Shown here: piece by piece, positions 24,624 through 33,891 of the stretch | How the letters are laid out: every line of letters starts with the position of its first letter | Position numbering within the stretch: the stretch's first letter is position 1 | From: Methylobacteriaceae bacterium | GTDB lineage: Bacteria; Pseudomonadota; Alphaproteobacteria; Rhizobiales; Beijerinckiaceae | DNA length: 64,000 nt | Direction: 5' to 3' | NCBI GenBank assembly: GCA_020638195.1 | Contig: JACKJC010000004.1 | Span: 1-64,000, forward strand | The notes under the pieces: model-generated | Databases searched by the model: none | Told to the model about the DNA's origin: nothing | The model's input: the letters and a program-made list of their open reading frames with translations, nothing else | Position numbers and translations under genes: made by a program

Positions 24624-25658
24624 TCATATGAAATTGATCAGACTGAGTTGCGACAGTTTGCTCGTGACTTGATAGCTTGCCTGCAATTGCATGCTCAGAG
24701 TCGCAATTCGCGTCGATAGCTCCGCGGGATCCGCAGCCTCGATGTCATCGAGGCGACTGCCCAATTGCGCATGTTGCAGCGACAATTCGTTGTTGGCGTC
24801 CTGCAACCGGTTTTGTAATACCCCGACCTGCGCGATCGTATCCGTGAGCATTGTCTGGGCGCCGCCGATCTGGCTGGACGCTTGGGCAATTAACGCCGAC
24901 CTGGTGTCGGGAGACAGGGACTCGATCCCGAGCGCCGCGACCATCGTCAGCGATTTCACGAGATTGCGTACAGCGGGAATATTCGCGCTCACGGAATTTG
25001 GCACGGTGACAGCCTGCGAGATTCTGGTTTGCGGAACGTCGTTCGTCGCATTCGACCAGAGGGAACTCCAGTTGGCGTCATTGTCGAACAGCGCCGCGAA
25101 ATCGGCATCGAGAAAGTCCTGCATATCCGACGACGCGATACCGGCGCTCGCCGCGTCTCCCGGAGCAATACCGAATTTGGCTTGAAACGCCGCGGCGACC
25201 GCTGGCGCGCCGTTCGCGGAAACTTCCTTCAAGGGATTGCCGATCCCAAGCCCGCCGAACAAGGACACGCCATCGAAGTTCGAATTCATCTGGGACATCG
25301 TTTGGCTCAACGCAGCCATCGCATCCGCCGCTAATACTGTAGGGTTAGACGCGCCGGATATTGCTGTGACAAGCTCGGTCTGCATTCCCTGCGCGAGATC
25401 GGAGAGAGATCCCAATGCGGACTGGGCGGCGTCAAACCGCGCCGAGACCACCTTGTTGGTGTCGAGAAACGCCTGGCTCTCGTCGATCCGCGCGCGCAAC
25501 ACGGTCGCCGAAATGGAACGGGCGCCCAGTACGAGCCCCAACTGGCTTCGCCGTCCGCTGGACAATTCGTCTTGCGCCCGAGTCAATTCGCTCTGCAACC
25601 GGGCTATCGAGGCTCTGGTCGCGGCGCTCATGTTTGCGTTTGAAATAACCATGCGCAT
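24624..25658 (-). CDS. flgL: Hook-filament junction protein FlgL
   Basis: 344 residues, flagellin-like at both ends: N-terminal RASIARLQSELTRAQDELSSG coiled coil and C-terminal QLSLINFI. ATG 25658 overlaps the flgK stop as TGATG; an upstream in-frame GTG and a later ATG (25652) are alternatives. Forms the second junction layer beneath the filament. Confidence 0.93.
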   Translation of the reverse strand: MRMVISNANMSAATRASIARLQSELTRAQDELSSGRRSQLGLVLGARSISATVLRARIDESQAFLDTNKVVSARFDAAQSALGSLSDLAQGMQTELVTAISGASNPTVLAADAMAALSQTMSQMNSNFDGVSLFGGLGIGNPLKEVSANGAPAVAAAFQAKFGIAPGDAASAGIASSDMQDFLDADFAALFDNDANWSSLWSNATNDVPQTRISQAVTVPNSVSANIPAVRNLVKSLTMVAALGIESLSPDTRSALIAQASSQIGGAQTMLTDTIAQVGVLQNRLQDANNELSLQHAQLGSRLDDIEAADPAELSTRIATLSMQLQASYQVTSKLSQLSLINFI

Positions 25659-27097
25659 CACTTCACCGCGCTGAACAGAGCGGCGTACATACTGTCGACC
25701 ATCGCCATCATTTTTGCGGACGCCTGATAGGAGTTTTCCAGATCGAGCATTTTGGACATCTGGTCATCGATATTGACGCCGCTCGAATTGGTCAGCGCGG
25801 TGTTGGTCTGAACCAGTATCGCATTGGCGCTTATCGACTTATCCGCAGCCGTCTGCCTCGCGCCTTCTAGCCAGCCTTGTGATTGCGCAGCGAGATCGCT
25901 GACATTGAGATGCGCCGGCAGCGGCGGCGCGCTGAAGGACTGTTGCGCATCGAGTGAAACCAGCAAGTCATAAAGGCGCGCGGAATACGAGCTAGACCCT
26001 GTCGCGTTCGCGACGAAGTTCGGGTCGCCGCCGATGCCACCATCACGCAGGAACGCAGGATTGCCTTGAGCGCTTGGATCTACGCCGATGCTCGCAGCGA
26101 CGCCTTGCGTTCCGCTGGCGGGCATCGACGGACCGCCCGACCATGTAAACAATCCGGTCCGCACCGAACCGGCTGCGGACTGCTGCGAGAATGCGTTGAT
26201 CAAACCGACAGCGACCTCGTCGATCTGCGACTGCAGCATCGTTGTATAGGTATCGCGAATTTGCGCGAGACCGGACACCTTGCCGCCCCGCGACGCCATC
26301 GTTGCGGATGGGCCGGTCACGGCGACGCCATCGATGTAGACGGCATTGCCAGTCACGCCAGCGGCAAACGTCGTCGTCGGCTCCATCGACACGGCGCGAG
26401 GCGTTCCCTGATAGAGTGCGACACCGGAATCGGTATAGATCGACATGTCTCCGTTCGAACCGATGATGGTCGAGATCGACACCTCTTTCGCGAGATCGGA
26501 AAGGATTGCGTCCCTGCGATCGAGCAGATCTGAGACATCCTGACCGCTGGCGCTTCCGGAGATTGCGGCGTGATTGGTCTGGTCAAAGGACTTGAGCAGC
26601 GCATTGATAGTCGAAACTGACGACGCCATGTCCTGGTCCGCCTGCGCGCGAACTTCCTGGATGCTGGCACTCGCCTGGTTCAACGACGCGACGAGCGAAC
26701 CGGCCCTGCTGACAGCAGCGGCAAGGCCCGCGGCGTCTTGCGGCGCGGCGGCCGCGTGAAGCAGCGCCGTCCTGAAGGCCGAGAGCATCGCCGATGGCGA
26801 GACGCCGTCCGACGCTTGTCCCACGATGCTCTGCAAGGCGTCGAGAGCTTTTGATACGGCCTCGTCGCCACTCGCGACCGAGCTCGCGTCGAGCGCGGCC
26901 GATTGCAGGGACTGATCGGTCGCGCGCATGATGCGCGTCGCCTTAGTCGGCCCCGACAGGGACGGCTCTACCAGCACGATCTTGCGGGCGTAGCCATTCG
27001 CGTCCGCGCCCGAGATATTTCGAGAAACGGTCGCGGTCTGGAATGCGTTAGCGGCCAGGGCCGATCTGGCCGTCCGGAACGCGGCTTGAAGGGTCAT
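25658..27097 (-). CDS. flgK: Hook-filament junction protein FlgK
   Basis: 479 residues. N-terminal rod/hook motif region (SALAANAFQTATVSRNISGADANGY, conserved core VSRNISGADANGYARK) and C-terminal INIDDQMSKMLDLENSYQASAKMM-like segment, read here as MSKMLDLENSYQASAKMM. Sits between flgE (27-bp gap) and flgL (overlap), the standard order. First junction protein on top of the hook. Confidence 0.94.
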   Translation of the reverse strand: MTLQAAFRTARSALAANAFQTATVSRNISGADANGYARKIVLVEPSLSGPTKATRIMRATDQSLQSAALDASSVASGDEAVSKALDALQSIVGQASDGVSPSAMLSAFRTALLHAAAAPQDAAGLAAAVSRAGSLVASLNQASASIQEVRAQADQDMASSVSTINALLKSFDQTNHAAISGSASGQDVSDLLDRRDAILSDLAKEVSISTIIGSNGDMSIYTDSGVALYQGTPRAVSMEPTTTFAAGVTGNAVYIDGVAVTGPSATMASRGGKVSGLAQIRDTYTTMLQSQIDEVAVGLINAFSQQSAAGSVRTGLFTWSGGPSMPASGTQGVAASIGVDPSAQGNPAFLRDGGIGGDPNFVANATGSSSYSARLYDLLVSLDAQQSFSAPPLPAHLNVSDLAAQSQGWLEGARQTAADKSISANAILVQTNTALTNSSGVNIDDQMSKMLDLENSYQASAKMMAMVDSMYAALFSAVK

Positions 27098-27123
27098 CGC
27101 GATCGCTCCCGTTCGTCGGCCCG

Positions 27124-28368
27124 CTAGACCTTAAGGTTGACGAGAACGTCAGCCATGTCGGTCGCGATCTGGAATGCCTTGGAATCCGCGGAATAGGCAC
27201 GCTGAGTCTCGATCATGTCAGTCAACTCGGAAGCGATATCGACGGTGGAGCTTTCAAGAGCCCAGGAAACGAGCCCCCCGAATGCGCCCTGCCCCGCCGA
27301 GCCGACCAACACGTCGCCGGAGCGTGAAGTCACGTCATAGACATTCCCGGCCTGTGGCATCAGATTGTCTGGGCTCGGGACTGTCGCCAACCGGATTTCG
27401 CCCTGTTTCGCGCGCGCGCCGTTCTGGTACACCGCATAGACGGTTCCGTCGGTGTCGATCGTCAGCTGACTGAATGGCGTCGGAGCATTTCCGTCGACGG
27501 AGACGCTGCTGACGGAATACGGCGCGCCCAACTGCGTCATGCCGGAGACATCGAGCGACATAGATCGGCCGTTTGGTATCCCTATGCTCAATTGCCCGGG
27601 TACGGGGGCAGAGAGAGAGCCGTTGGTCGGATCGAATTGTAGACTTTCGACCGTCAGAGGCCCGGATGAGTAGGGAAAGCCCGACGGGCCGGCAGTCGAC
27701 TGATCGTAGACCGCGACCTCCCATGAATTCGCGCCGGTTTTGGTGAGGTAGACGTCGAGCGTGACCTTCGAACCGAGGTTGTCATAGACAACCAGCGACG
27801 ATTTCGACGTCCAGCTGGCGGTTGCGGCATTTGCCGACGGAAGGTCTGCGGCGATCACCGACGACGCGTCAGAAGGAAGGTTGGCCGAAAAGGCGCCACT
27901 TGTGGTTGGCGTCGCCATCAAACCAGAGAAGTCGACCTTCATTTGCGACAGGCCCGAGAAGCCGACCGTATCGCTTGCGTTGGCGGAAACGCCCATAAGT
28001 CGGAAACCACCCGCATTGACGAGATAACCATTCGCATCGAGCCGAAACGAGCCCTCGCGTGTCAGATGAGGCGCGCCGTTCGCATCGGCGACGACAAAAT
28101 AACCGCCTCCCTGAATGCCAAGATCCGTCGCACTCGAAGCGCCCATGAGCGCGCCCTGCTGGCTGATGCCGTAACGTATGCGCGTATCGACCGAACCAGA
28201 CCCATACTGCGCAAGCCCGGCGTTGATAAGCATCGTTTTGAACTGAGCGGAACCAGCCTTGTACCCGATCGTGTCGGCATTCGCGATATTGTCCGAAAGC
28301 ACCGACAATTTCGTCGATTGCGCGTTCATGCCGGATACGCTCGTGCGCATCGCTCCAAAGATCGACAT
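27124..28368 (-). CDS. flgE: Flagellar hook protein FlgE
   Basis: 414 residues starting at MSIFGAMRTSVSGM; GGAGGA 8 nt upstream sets this start over a GTG or ATG 15 nt earlier. Hallmarks: LSVLSDNIANADTIGYK near the N-terminus, DLGIQGGGYFVV, and the C-terminal ELTDMIETQRAYSADSK. Builds the hook. Lies directly downstream of ftcR, as in Brucella and Sinorhizobium. Confidence 0.95.
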   Translation of the reverse strand: MSIFGAMRTSVSGMNAQSTKLSVLSDNIANADTIGYKAGSAQFKTMLINAGLAQYGSGSVDTRIRYGISQQGALMGASSATDLGIQGGGYFVVADANGAPHLTREGSFRLDANGYLVNAGGFRLMGVSANASDTVGFSGLSQMKVDFSGLMATPTTSGAFSANLPSDASSVIAADLPSANAATASWTSKSSLVVYDNLGSKVTLDVYLTKTGANSWEVAVYDQSTAGPSGFPYSSGPLTVESLQFDPTNGSLSAPVPGQLSIGIPNGRSMSLDVSGMTQLGAPYSVSSVSVDGNAPTPFSQLTIDTDGTVYAVYQNGARAKQGEIRLATVPSPDNLMPQAGNVYDVTSRSGDVLVGSAGQGAFGGLVSWALESSTVDIASELTDMIETQRAYSADSKAFQIATDMADVLVNLKV

Positions 28369-28393
28369 CTTTTCCTCCGACACTTCTCAGGGA

Positions 28394-29161
28394 TCAAGCA
28401 ACGCCGAACCGCACATCGCCGGCGTCGAATGAACGGTGATTGGCGACCGAAGAGACGATGTTCCGCGCGGCCTCGCCATCATGCGCCGACCGACGCTCCA
28501 CCAGGCAGTAGCCGAGGTATCTTTTTGAATCGATTGGGTCGTAGCCCATACGCTGCTTCAGCTTCTTCCGGAGCTTGCTCACATGGCTTTCAACAACGTT
28601 CTCTTCGACGTCTTCATCGAACACGCCGTATATGGAATGAAATATCTGCGCCTTGGTCACACGCCGGCCGCGATGAGAGGCGAGAAACTCGAGAATGCGC
28701 CGCTCGCGGCGCGGCAACGGAAATATGCTTCCATCCACTTCCGGATCTCTACCGTCGAAATAGACGCGAATCTGTCCGGACACAGTCGACTCCGAGCGCA
28801 TCTCAGACCGCCTCTGGATAGCGCGCGCCCTCGCGAGAACTTCTCTCACATGAACAGGCTTGCGCACGACATCATCGACTCCGCAGGCAAACAAATCCAA
28901 CGTCTTCTCGAGCGTGCAGTGATCGCTGAGCGCGATCGCCGGCGCCCTGCTGCGACCGCGAATCATTTTTGCCGTGGCGGCGCGCTCGCTGGAGTCGCCC
29001 AGCAAGAAGCATTCAACAGACATCAATTCGGACTTCGTGGCGCCGGTGAGCCAGACCTCGAAATCGAGATGACACAAATGGACAAGCGCGAATCCTTCAC
29101 GCTCGAACTGCGCCTTGAATGCCGACCCGACTTCGATTCTGTCTTCGACAAAAATGATCAT
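28394..29161 (-). CDS. ftcR: Flagellar transcriptional regulator FtcR (Rem-like)
   Basis: 255 residues: receiver-like N-terminal domain and OmpR-type winged helix (about 125-225) with LPRRERRILEFLASHRGRRV and VVESHVSKLRKKLKQ, ending in the family-typical DSKRYLGYCL. I see no canonical phospho-acceptor Asp in the receiver (the strand reads VECFLLGD), as is known for this family. FtcR/Rem activates hook and filament genes. GGGCGGGG precedes the ATG, and a CtrA box lies upstream. Confidence 0.9.
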   Translation of the reverse strand: MIIFVEDRIEVGSAFKAQFEREGFALVHLCHLDFEVWLTGATKSELMSVECFLLGDSSERAATAKMIRGRSRAPAIALSDHCTLEKTLDLFACGVDDVVRKPVHVREVLARARAIQRRSEMRSESTVSGQIRVYFDGRDPEVDGSIFPLPRRERRILEFLASHRGRRVTKAQIFHSIYGVFDEDVEENVVESHVSKLRKKLKQRMGYDPIDSKRYLGYCLVERRSAHDGEAARNIVSSVANHRSFDAGDVRFGVA

Positions 29162-29306
29162 CCCCGCCCTCTGATTCTATACAGCCCCACAACACGTGTA
29201 TTATTAATGATCGAATGGTTAATAAATAGTTAATTTTGAGATCTTGTTAGTATTTATCCTAACGTAATCTGCTTACATTGGGTAATTTATATTGCAACGA
29301 CCAGCA
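29162..29306 (-). promoter_or_regulatory. AT-rich control region upstream of ftcR
   Basis: This 145-bp gap is strikingly AT-rich against the GC-rich locus. It contains the CtrA box and the short palindrome ACACGTGT (near 29193). It is the only sizeable break in the leftward array around the regulator, so it should carry ftcR's own promoter. Confidence 0.55.
29218..29233 (-). promoter_or_regulatory. CtrA binding site upstream of ftcR
   Basis: Minus strand TTAACTATTTATTAAC is an exact match to the CtrA consensus TTAA-N7-TTAAC. It is centred about 65 bp upstream of the ftcR ATG. CtrA is the alphaproteobacterial cell-cycle response regulator; control of ftcR or rem by CtrA has been described in related genera. 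Direct binding here is inferred from the motif. Confidence 0.7.
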
Positions 29307-29918
29307 TCATCGTTCGCAAAATGATCGAGCCGCATTCGTCCAGCCGCCAAGGCCCGCGGCAATCATGTTTCGAATGACATTGCAGACGTACCGCTGCTGG
29401 GCCGGCCGGTTGCCGGGGCTGGCGTGATACCTCGCGACTGCACGCGTCCAGTCTGCCTCCTGCCGATGCAAACGCCTGAGGTAGCTGGCGCCATAGTCTA
29501 CGTTTCTGCGCGGATCGAACATCTCCTCCAGCGACTTGAAGCGATCCCCGTGGAACTTGAGATTGATCTGCATGCAACCGACGTCGATCAACCTGACTCC
29601 GGATCGCAGCGCCTCTCGAACGATTTCGAGGGCGGAGCGAAGGTCAGGCGGGAAAAGAGGAGATCCCTCGACATTCAAGGCAAGTGGTTGCAGAACTCCA
29701 TTGTGACTCGCCTCGGTCGTCGCGACTGCATAGAGAACGCCCAAAGGAATCTGAAAGTCCCTGGACGCACGCAACATCTGAGCCTCACAGCTATCAAACT
29801 GATGCGCGTATGCTTCGCCGGTGACCGCGTGGTTACAACACAAGACGACGATCAGAGCGCCAAGCATGCCTCGCGTCTTCGCGACCGAGACGACGCTTGC
29901 CTTCTCCCTTCTCGTCAT
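29307..29918 (-). CDS. Lytic transglycosylase-like protein of the flagellar locus
   Basis: About 203 residues. Probable signal peptide: MLGALIVVLCCNHAVTGEAYA within the first 40 residues. Mature part carries the SLT-type lysozyme-like fold: VLYAVATTEASHNG (Glu/Ser motif), IDVGCMQINLKFH (GxMQIN) and NVDYGASYLRRLH. It should cut peptidoglycan to let the rod through. The start at 29918 is tentative (29867 possible), and either overlaps the fliK 3' end. Confidence 0.8.
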   Translation of the reverse strand: MTRREKASVVSVAKTRGMLGALIVVLCCNHAVTGEAYAHQFDSCEAQMLRASRDFQIPLGVLYAVATTEASHNGVLQPLALNVEGSPLFPPDLRSALEIVREALRSGVRLIDVGCMQINLKFHGDRFKSLEEMFDPRRNVDYGASYLRRLHRQEADWTRAVARYHASPGNRPAQQRYVCNVIRNMIAAGLGGWTNAARSFCER

Positions 29919-31164
29919 CGCGACCGGAAAATGTCCTAGCTCGACCTTCTCCTTCGTTGCGCCCTGAAGCATGCGGATCATTTCCAACGTTTCCATTGCT
30001 CCACGTTGCTGGGGGCGCGTCGACACAATCTTCGCGCGCCGAAACCGTCACTTCCGCACTCAATCCCGCGGACGAAAGAAGCGCGCCTTCAAGTTCTGGT
30101 TGATTCCGCTTGATGATCCAGGCGTCGTCAGCAGAGGCAAGAATGCCAATATGAGCCTTGTCTCCCTCGAGCCGCAGCTCAACGGCGACCTCTTGGGACG
30201 TCTCTGATCGAAGCAGAAGGTTGATCTGGCCCGAAAATCGTTGCTTCGATACCTTGTCCAAAGCACACAGGGGATCGACGGTCGGATATAGCATTGCGCC
30301 TGACGTCTCCCGAGCCGCAGTTTCCATGTGGTCAATCGCTTCGCGAGCATCTGCTGCCGAACCTGGAAGCTGAGTTGTCAGACGCGTCTCGACGCCATCA
30401 TCTCGTGACGCCTGACCATCGCTCCGATGCGCGCAACGCGTTTGGACGACGAGCGCCCGCCTTGCGTCAGGGGCGACGCGCCCCAACAATCCAGGACGTT
30501 CGGCGCCCGAAAAATCGCCCAGGACATCGCCTGCGTCCATTACGCCTCTCGATCCGTCACGGCCAGCGTCCGCCACATCCGGCTCGCGAGCATCGTGATG
30601 TCCCGGAACACGAGCAACGGTCACGCTATGGGGCCTTCCAACTTCGACGCCAACGCCTCCCCACGGAGTTGACGAACGGGCGCCAACGGCCGCATCCGAC
30701 ATTGCTTCCGTTCGAACAAGCTCTCTTGAAACGCGAGAGTCTGCCGAACTGGACGTAGCTGACGGGTCCGGAACACTCGAGCAATTCCCGCAATACTGCG
30801 GGCCCGCAGTCACGCGCTCCATGTGCGGCGCAGGAATAGTTGGTCGTGTCGATCCTCGATCGCTTGTCGCCTCAGCATCTTCGCCTCGCTTTTCGCCGCA
30901 CGCCGCTGTCAGGAGCGATACGCTCACTGCCACGAAGGACATTGCAGCGACCGGCATGTTCGATGCCGAATGCGCTGATGGCCGCGAAGCGTCAGGATCG
31001 CGAAATCGTTTAGATATGCCTTTGCTCAGATGCGTCTCGAAACGTCCACGACCCTCCGATTCCACAGCAGTGCGAACTGCATATGCGTCATCGTCGCCGA
31101 ATTGGCGCACGACCGCACCCGCCCGTCCGACACCCGCATCCTGAGAAATCGAACCGATTGCCAT
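29833..31164 (-). CDS. fliK: FliK-like hook-length control protein
   Basis: 443 residues. The N-terminal two thirds are disordered and rich in Ser, Ala, Arg and Asp, as usual for FliK rulers. The C-terminal domain is recognisable in GQINLLLRSETSQEVAVELR and AHIGILASADDAWIIKRNQPEL. Its ATG follows the motC stop immediately. Position between motC and the ftcR-flgE segment matches Sinorhizobium motD/fliK. Identity rests on the C-terminal domain and on gene order. Confidence 0.78.
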   Translation of the reverse strand: MAIGSISQDAGVGRAGAVVRQFGDDDAYAVRTAVESEGRGRFETHLSKGISKRFRDPDASRPSAHSASNMPVAAMSFVAVSVSLLTAACGEKRGEDAEATSDRGSTRPTIPAPHMERVTAGPQYCGNCSSVPDPSATSSSADSRVSRELVRTEAMSDAAVGARSSTPWGGVGVEVGRPHSVTVARVPGHHDAREPDVADAGRDGSRGVMDAGDVLGDFSGAERPGLLGRVAPDARRALVVQTRCAHRSDGQASRDDGVETRLTTQLPGSAADAREAIDHMETAARETSGAMLYPTVDPLCALDKVSKQRFSGQINLLLRSETSQEVAVELRLEGDKAHIGILASADDAWIIKRNQPELEGALLSSAGLSAEVTVSAREDCVDAPPATWSNGNVGNDPHASGRNEGEGRARTFSGRDDEKGEGKRRLGREDARHAWRSDRRLVL

Positions 31165-32307
31165 TCACGGCGCCTTCGAAAGAACCTTGTCCGCTTCCGC
31201 CATCCGATCGCGGATCGCTCGAGCCTCCACCGGATCCTCGTCTCGTTGCGGCTGCGCGTCCAACGCCATAACGCTCGTAGGCCCGGATTCTACGGCAGAT
31301 GCGCGAAGACTATCCGCACAGGCCTTCAACAGGCGGTCTTCATCACTCAAGCCGACGGAGTCTGCATCTACGGCCGGCGCGCCTGCTTCCGTTTCGGAAC
31401 CATCGATTCCCAACGCCAACCAACGATACAGCCGGCACCTTGCCCGGGGCTGCGCGCTACTAGGCGCCTTGTCACAGATTGTTCGGACCGAGATCCGCGC
31501 CCCATCATGGTCGCCACGCAGAAGCGAGGAACGCGCTATGCGCATGATTATGTCCGACCGAATCTCCGGCGGAAGACCATCGACCATTTCGATAAGATCT
31601 AACCTGGACGCCCCTTCGCGATCGGCCCAAATGTCCTCGACCAGCCTCCTAAACCCTTGCAGGAAGTTCTCCGCATAGCGAGACTTGGGAAAGCGGCCGA
31701 GATATCTGTATGCAATACGTTCGACGCGCTCGATTTCTGTCTTTTTGTCGAGAAGAAACAGTTGTTGCCGCAACGCGGCTTCCTCGATGAGACCCCCGGG
31801 CGCCAAAATCGCTGCTACAGTTAGCTTTTCGACTGCACGAGATCGGTCGTAGCCCGCCAACTGACGCGCTTCTGCGAAAGCGACAGCCCCTGCGATTTCT
31901 GGCGAAACGAGCTTCGGGTCGATTGCCGCGAACTCCTCTGGTTTCGCATGCCGATCGCTCGTGGCGAAAGCGAGCGACTTCTCGATGAGACTACTACCCC
32001 TCTCATCCATTCTTGCATCCGCGATCGCGCCAGAAATCGTGCGCGCTTCGCCTCCGGTGAGCAAGAACATGACAATTGCATTCTTGTTACGATGGTCGCT
32101 CCAGTCGACTTGCGCCGAATTGACCGACGCAATGAAGCGCTCAACGACATTCTCCGATTCGCCATCGATCGCCGAAGCGCCGTATGCAGCCTTGTCACTC
32201 TCGTCCTGCACCTGCCGATACAAGACATATGGCTCGCGTTGCTGCGCCGTGGCGACAGCCGACAGCGTCGTCCACGCGACGATGAATACGACAGTGCATG
32301 CTCTCAT
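31165..32307 (-). CDS. motC: Periplasmic motility protein MotC
   Basis: 380 residues with an N-terminal signal peptide (MRACTVVFIVAWTTLSAVATAQQ). Helical body with LVSPEIAGAVAFAEARQLAG and AYRYLGRFPKSRYAENFLQGF; MotC associates with MotB in Sinorhizobium motor function. ATG overlaps the motB stop (ATGA). The C-terminal ~80 residues are more variable. Confidence 0.85.
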   Translation of the reverse strand: MRACTVVFIVAWTTLSAVATAQQREPYVLYRQVQDESDKAAYGASAIDGESENVVERFIASVNSAQVDWSDHRNKNAIVMFLLTGGEARTISGAIADARMDERGSSLIEKSLAFATSDRHAKPEEFAAIDPKLVSPEIAGAVAFAEARQLAGYDRSRAVEKLTVAAILAPGGLIEEAALRQQLFLLDKKTEIERVERIAYRYLGRFPKSRYAENFLQGFRRLVEDIWADREGASRLDLIEMVDGLPPEIRSDIIMRIARSSLLRGDHDGARISVRTICDKAPSSAQPRARCRLYRWLALGIDGSETEAGAPAVDADSVGLSDEDRLLKACADSLRASAVESGPTSVMALDAQPQRDEDPVEARAIRDRMAEADKVLSKAP

Positions 32308-33293
32308 GATCGCCCCGGCGGTCGCCGCAGGAGGATTTCGATCCGCCGGTTCTCAGGAGCTTCTGGAACGTGAGCGTTCTTCAATTTGCGATCGGCGTGA
32401 CCTTCGACCCGCTCGACACGACGCTCATCCAGGCCAGATCGTACAAGTCCGAAAAACGCCGCCTGCGCCCGCGCGAACGAAAGCGTCCAGTTGTCCGATC
32501 TCCCGGCGCGATAGGGCCTCGAATCGGTGTGACCTCGCACGACGACGGAGCCTTTGGTCGTTTTCAGAACCTCTGCGATCGCCGCAAGCACTTTCAGGAG
32601 CCTTCCATCTGGTTGAGACGAACCGACGCCGAACGAACCAAGATTTGAGCCTTCGGTCAGACTGATCAATATACCTTCCGACACAGTCGTCACATCGAGC
32701 ACGCTATCGAGATCGGCGGCATGTTTCGCGCCAAGTCGTCGTCCAAGTTCCTTCTTGACTGCAATCGCCTCGGATTCCTTGCTCGCGGATCTCGCCAAAT
32801 CTACTTTTGTCATTTGCGCAAACTTCGCTTCCGATCTTCGCGCGAACGGATCCTTGAATTCATCGAGGGTTTCGAAGACTTGTGGCTCGCCCTTGACGAC
32901 AGGCGCACCGGACTCTGCGCGGTGCCTCTCACTCTCCTTGATTGGGTTGCCCTTCCCCGAACCGCTACCGGCTCCAGCGACCATGTGCGCCTCGCGAGCC
33001 TGTCGCTCTGTCGCCGAAGCGTCAAAGTCCACTTCCCGGGGATCGTTCAGGCCTTTGCGCGCGGGCGTCGTGTCGGACAGACGGATCGGATTGAAATACC
33101 GTGCTAGCGAACTGCGCGTCTGCTTTGTTGTCGAGTTTACAATCCAAAGCACGAGGAAGAACGCCATCATCGCGGTCATGAAGTCCGCGAAGGCGACCTT
33201 CCATACACCTCCATGATGCTCATCATGATCGCCGTCGCTCTTTCGACGAACGATTACGATTTCATGAGGAGGTTCCGGATCACGTTCAGACAT
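32304..33293 (-). CDS. motB: Flagellar motor stator protein MotB
   Basis: 329 residues from MSERDPEPPHE. VWKVAFADFMTAMMAFFLVL carries the proton-binding Asp (Asp37) at the base of the single membrane helix; the C-terminal OmpA-like peptidoglycan-binding domain includes VVVRGHTDSRPYRAGRSDNW and ENRRIEILLRR. The long charged middle (about 75-190) is typical of Rhizobiales MotB. Overlaps the upstream fliH-like gene by 8 bp. Confidence 0.94.
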   Translation of the reverse strand: MSERDPEPPHEIVIVRRKSDGDHDEHHGGVWKVAFADFMTAMMAFFLVLWIVNSTTKQTRSSLARYFNPIRLSDTTPARKGLNDPREVDFDASATERQAREAHMVAGAGSGSGKGNPIKESERHRAESGAPVVKGEPQVFETLDEFKDPFARRSEAKFAQMTKVDLARSASKESEAIAVKKELGRRLGAKHAADLDSVLDVTTVSEGILISLTEGSNLGSFGVGSSQPDGRLLKVLAAIAEVLKTTKGSVVVRGHTDSRPYRAGRSDNWTLSFARAQAAFFGLVRSGLDERRVERVEGHADRKLKNAHVPEAPENRRIEILLRRPPGRS

Positions 33294-33891
33294 CGCCTGA
33301 TCCAGAAAACACACCCTTTACTTGGTTCACCCATTCACCGAAGTCCGCACCGATGAAGGCATGTCCCCAACTTGTCTCCAGGAAGCGACTGTCCGACACG
33401 CGATAGCTGGCTTCTATCCCTGCCTTGCGAAGGCTTTCGAGCATGATCTCTTCTTCCTCTACAGGGCCTGCAACGACCAGATGGCACTCACACCCTTGCG
33501 GAATCGATCTACGTAGAAGCGTTATGAATGCCTGCCTCACTCTTTCACGCTGCACATCCGAGATTACAGGCATCAACACATCAGCTAGCTGCCGAGATAG
33601 ATTCTCCTCTAGCTTGACGCGTCCACACTCGATCTCCGCAGTCAATCGCTCGCACCATGCCGCGGTCAATTCATCACGCACGGCATCCATCTTCGCTGCA
33701 GCGCTCGCGAGAGCTTCTGCAACAAGCTCACGTGATTGCGCTAGGCCATCTTCAAACCCTCGCGCATAGCCAGCTGCCTCAGCAGCCGTCAGCACGTCAG
33801 GAGATGCGCTCGATGTCAACGTCGCTGGATTTGCGCTCCCGTATAAGTCCGGCAGATGCGCCATCAAAGCGTCAAGCCTCAACGCGCGCAT
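33286..33891 (-). CDS. fliH: FliH-like flagellar export regulator
   Basis: 201 residues. Glu- and Ala-rich helical N-terminal part (AAGYARGFEDGLAQSRELVAEALASA), then a compact C-terminal domain with CECHLVVAGPVEEEEIM. Size, coiled-coil character and placement directly after fliF fit FliH, the stator that restrains the FliI ATPase. Sequence divergence from classical FliH keeps this below certainty. Confidence 0.65.
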   Translation of the reverse strand: MRALRLDALMAHLPDLYGSANPATLTSSASPDVLTAAEAAGYARGFEDGLAQSRELVAEALASAAAKMDAVRDELTAAWCERLTAEIECGRVKLEENLSRQLADVLMPVISDVQRERVRQAFITLLRRSIPQGCECHLVVAGPVEEEEIMLESLRKAGIEASYRVSDSRFLETSWGHAFIGADFGEWVNQVKGVFSGSGDV

